Part shown: positions 12,877 through 15,010 of the stretch, piece by piece
How the letters are laid out: the number at the start of each line of letters is the position of its first letter
Numbering within the stretch: position 1 is the first letter of the stretch
NCBI GenBank assembly: GCA_964475955.1
Contig: CAYYZY010000192.1
Location: forward strand, 1 to 15,010
Direction of reading: 5' to 3'
Source of the DNA: DATKZH01 sp964475955
GTDB lineage: Bacteria > Planctomycetota > Planctomycetia > Pirellulales > Thermoguttaceae
Length of the DNA stretch: 15,010 nt
Program-made: the position numbers and the translations under genes
Notes under the pieces: model-generated
Seen by the model: only the letters and a program-made list of their open reading frames with translations
The model's database searches: none
What the model was told of the DNA's origin: nothing

Positions 12877-15010
12877 TCAGCCTGCCGGGATGTCGACGGT
12901 TTCCTCGCGGTCGCGCGCCAGGCGCTCGATGTCCTGGGCCATCTTCTCGTTGCTCTTGGCGATCTTGTCGAGGTTGCGGGCGTCTTTGTCGTTCTTCTTG
13001 GATCCCATCGTGAACGGCAGATCGGGCGGGGTGAGCTTGGCCGCCGCCGCCTCGTTGGCCTCAGCCGCCGCCGCTTCGGCCGACTGGGGACCCGCCTGGG
13101 CCTTCGCCTCGACCGATCCGGCGCGATCCAGCAACGTGGCCATGCGGGCGGAGTACTCGGCCGCGCTGCCCAATACGGCCGCCCCGCTGAATCGGGCTTG
13201 CAGCCGGTCGGCTTCCCTGCCGACATCCGACAGCCCTTGCTCCATACCTCCCAGCTTGGCCTGGATGTCCTGCTGCAAACCGCCCAGCACGTCGGCAGGC
13301 ACCAGGTCGGGGAATTTCGCCGCCATGTCGTGCAGCATGGAGAGTTGGGTTCGGAGCCGGTCGGCCGGCTTCTCGATCCCCTCGGTGCTCAGGCCCAACG
13401 CCTCTTCGATGGTTTCGCGCATGCCGCGCGAGCCGATGGCGCCGGTGACCTTGTCGGGGAACGTACCCATCGCCTCTTCGATCTGAAGGATTTTTTCGCG
13501 GGCCGCCTCCATCGGATCGCGGAATTGCTGGCGCAGACTGTCGGCGACACTGCTTAGGTCGCGTTTCTTTTCCAGGGCGTCGAGTTGCTCATCGATCTGC
13601 GACAACTGTTTCAGGGCGAAGGGATCGTCGGGAAGCATCTCCTCCATGCCGGCGATCGCCTTCTCGCGGGCGTCCATCCCGAACGTGTCGATCTGGTCCT
13701 GCCAGCTCGAGACCATCTTCTCCAGTCGATTGTCCGCCTCAAGCTGCTTGACGGTGGCGTTGTACCGGTCGGTCATCGTCTGGAGCTTTTCCATGTCGAC
13801 GCCGGCCTCCTCAAGCGGGGCCAGGAAGTCGGCCAACGCCTTGCCCTTCGGTGCGGCGTCCTTCAGGCCGGCCAGCTTTTCCTCGGCCGCGGAGAGGGCA
13901 TCGAGCTGCGCGCTCGCATTCTGCATATCCATCTTAGGGGTAATGTCCCACTCGATATTGAGTGCAGACAAGCGCTCTTGCGCCTTCTTGTTGCCCGCCT
14001 GGGCCCGCTCCTGGAACCACCGAATCGTCTTATCGGACAGCCCGGCGACCTGGGTCGTCCCCATCTGACCTTCGATTTCGTCGATTCGCTTTTGGTATTT
14101 TGCCGCCGCCGACTCGGCCTCGTCCCACGATGATAGCCCGGGGCCCTGCGCCCACAACTTGCCGATCTTCAGCATGGCCCAGTGGACGCTGCGCAACTTC
14201 TCTTCGAGCGCCTCGCTGGCGGTCGTCGCGCCCTGCGCGCCGGACGCCATGTCGGCCATGTCCTCAACCATCGGCGCTATGGCGATTGCCGCGCCCCGCC
14301 CAAGCCCCTGGACGGTGGACTGTAGCTTACTTACCGCGTCGTTTGCCTCCTCGATGCGTGCCGCCTCGACCCGGGAGAACGTCAGCCCCAACCGTTCGGC
14401 CTCTTGCTGCATCTCGCGCAGTCCGTCGCTGCCTTGGTCCAACGTGTTCAGCAGTTTCACGTTCGCTTTACTGAACAAATTGGCCGCGATCGCATTCCGT
14501 TCGGCCGGGTCGGTGATTTTGTTCATGGCATCGGCGATACGGTAGAACGCTTCGTCGGGCGACATTTTGCCGATCTTCTTCAAATCGAGCCCCAAGCCTT
14601 GGATCGCCTCGGCCGCCGGGCCCGTGCCGCGCCGGACCGACTGCCCCAGCCGTTTGGCCATCGTCGCCAGGCCCCGGTCGAGCGACTCCGCTCCGGCCCC
14701 GGTCAACTCGGCAGCGTGGCGCAAACCACCCAATCGTTCGGTCGAGACCTCGAGCTGGTCGGAGAGTTTGGCGGTCGAATCGACGACGCGCATCTGGTCG
14801 CGCACCAGAAAACCGATCCCCATGGCCGAGCCGAGCCCCGCCAGCGGACCGCCGAAACGGAGCAACGTATTGAACGATTTACCGACGCGGCTCACAAACC
14901 GCTGGGCGCGGGACTGGGAGCGCGACATGCCTTTCTCGAACCCGCGGGTCTGGGCTCTACTGCTGTCAACATGTTGGTATTGCGTAAATCCTTGCGATTT
15001 GGCATCTTTT
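12877..15010 (-). CDS. Phage tail tape measure protein, N terminus beyond the window
   Basis: At least 710 residues, open to the right edge. The ATG at 14928 is probably internal: the frame stays open for 27 more codons and the added sequence (VDSSRAQTRGFEKGM) fits a tape measure N terminus. Visible parts are a hydrophobic Gly-rich region (FGGPLAGLGSAMGIGF), the conserved stretch from DSTAKLSDQLEVSTERLGGL through LRHAAELTGAG and LDRGLATMAKRLG, then ITDPAERNAIAANLFSK and RIEEANDAVSKL. Long coiled-coil segments follow, ending in a charged tail (KIAKSNEKMAQDIERLARDR). The tape measure sets tail length and helps eject DNA, so this element derives from a tailed phage with a long tail. It reads leftward, opposite to the terminase genes. 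Confidence 0.88.
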   Translation of the reverse strand, partial: KDAKSQGFTQYQHVDSSRAQTRGFEKGMSRSQSRAQRFVSRVGKSFNTLLRFGGPLAGLGSAMGIGFLVRDQMRVVDSTAKLSDQLEVSTERLGGLRHAAELTGAGAESLDRGLATMAKRLGQSVRRGTGPAAEAIQGLGLDLKKIGKMSPDEAFYRIADAMNKITDPAERNAIAANLFSKANVKLLNTLDQGSDGLREMQQEAERLGLTFSRVEAARIEEANDAVSKLQSTVQGLGRGAAIAIAPMVEDMADMASGAQGATTASEALEEKLRSVHWAMLKIGKLWAQGPGLSSWDEAESAAAKYQKRIDEIEGQMGTTQVAGLSDKTIRWFQERAQAGNKKAQERLSALNIEWDITPKMDMQNASAQLDALSAAEEKLAGLKDAAPKGKALADFLAPLEEAGVDMEKLQTMTDRYNATVKQLEADNRLEKMVSSWQDQIDTFGMDAREKAIAGMEEMLPDDPFALKQLSQIDEQLDALEKKRDLSSVADSLRQQFRDPMEAAREKILQIEEAMGTFPDKVTGAIGSRGMRETIEEALGLSTEGIEKPADRLRTQLSMLHDMAAKFPDLVPADVLGGLQQDIQAKLGGMEQGLSDVGREADRLQARFSGAAVLGSAAEYSARMATLLDRAGSVEAKAQAGPQSAEAAAAEANEAAAAKLTPPDLPFTMGSKKNDKDARNLDKIAKSNEKMAQDIERLARDREETVDIPAG

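Noticed and set aside
5934..15010. Hidden cas genes (Cas1, Cas2, Cas3 or effector)
   Set aside because: Every supported gene in this part is phage or recombinase type. No Cas motif was seen on either strand.

Overview
The window is GC-rich phage-derived DNA, probably from a member of the Planctomycetota. That assignment rests on the style of the intergenic repeats (tandem GTCACC blocks, purine-rich blocks of the GGGAGTGGGGAGAAGG type, an AAGGCGCGAAGGCG inverted repeat, a CCCACGCTTCGCGTGGG hairpin) and on the look of the proteins. It is an inference. There is no rRNA, tRNA or housekeeping gene to confirm it.

Left part (1 to about 5945, all genes on +). This is a phage packaging module: an unknown protein, a ParB-like domain protein, an ABC-ATPase/GNAT fusion, terminase small subunit, terminase large subunit, and the N-terminal part of what looks like a portal protein. 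Non-coding inverted-repeat elements (purine-rich left arm, pyrimidine-rich right arm) sit between these genes. One lies in frame inside the ATPase gene.

Middle (about 5945 to 9904, all genes on -). A large serine recombinase lies directly against the broken portal gene and is itself split by a frameshift. Upstream of it are two DUF3102-type proteins with overlapping stop and start codons, a small Cro-like HTH protein behind a good sigma70-type promoter, and a small cysteine-containing protein preceded by a leftward terminator hairpin. This looks like the integration and control end of a second element that inserted into the portal gene of the first.

CRISPR array (9905-11745). There are 26 identical 32-bp repeats and 25 spacers of 33-37 bp, followed by a 100-N assembly gap and a 27th copy that is almost certainly the 26th seen again, because the contig ends overlap by exactly 55 bp. 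No cas gene is visible. One spacer encodes a sequence like motif A of phage family A DNA polymerases, so the array probably targets other phages.

Right part (11746 to the edge, all genes on -). Small phage-type genes are followed by a tail tape measure protein that runs off the right edge. The last gene of this leftward series stops 5 bp from the array. The terminase genes (+) and tape measure gene (-) converge, which fits two phage genomes nested one in the other, the inner one carrying an orphan CRISPR array.
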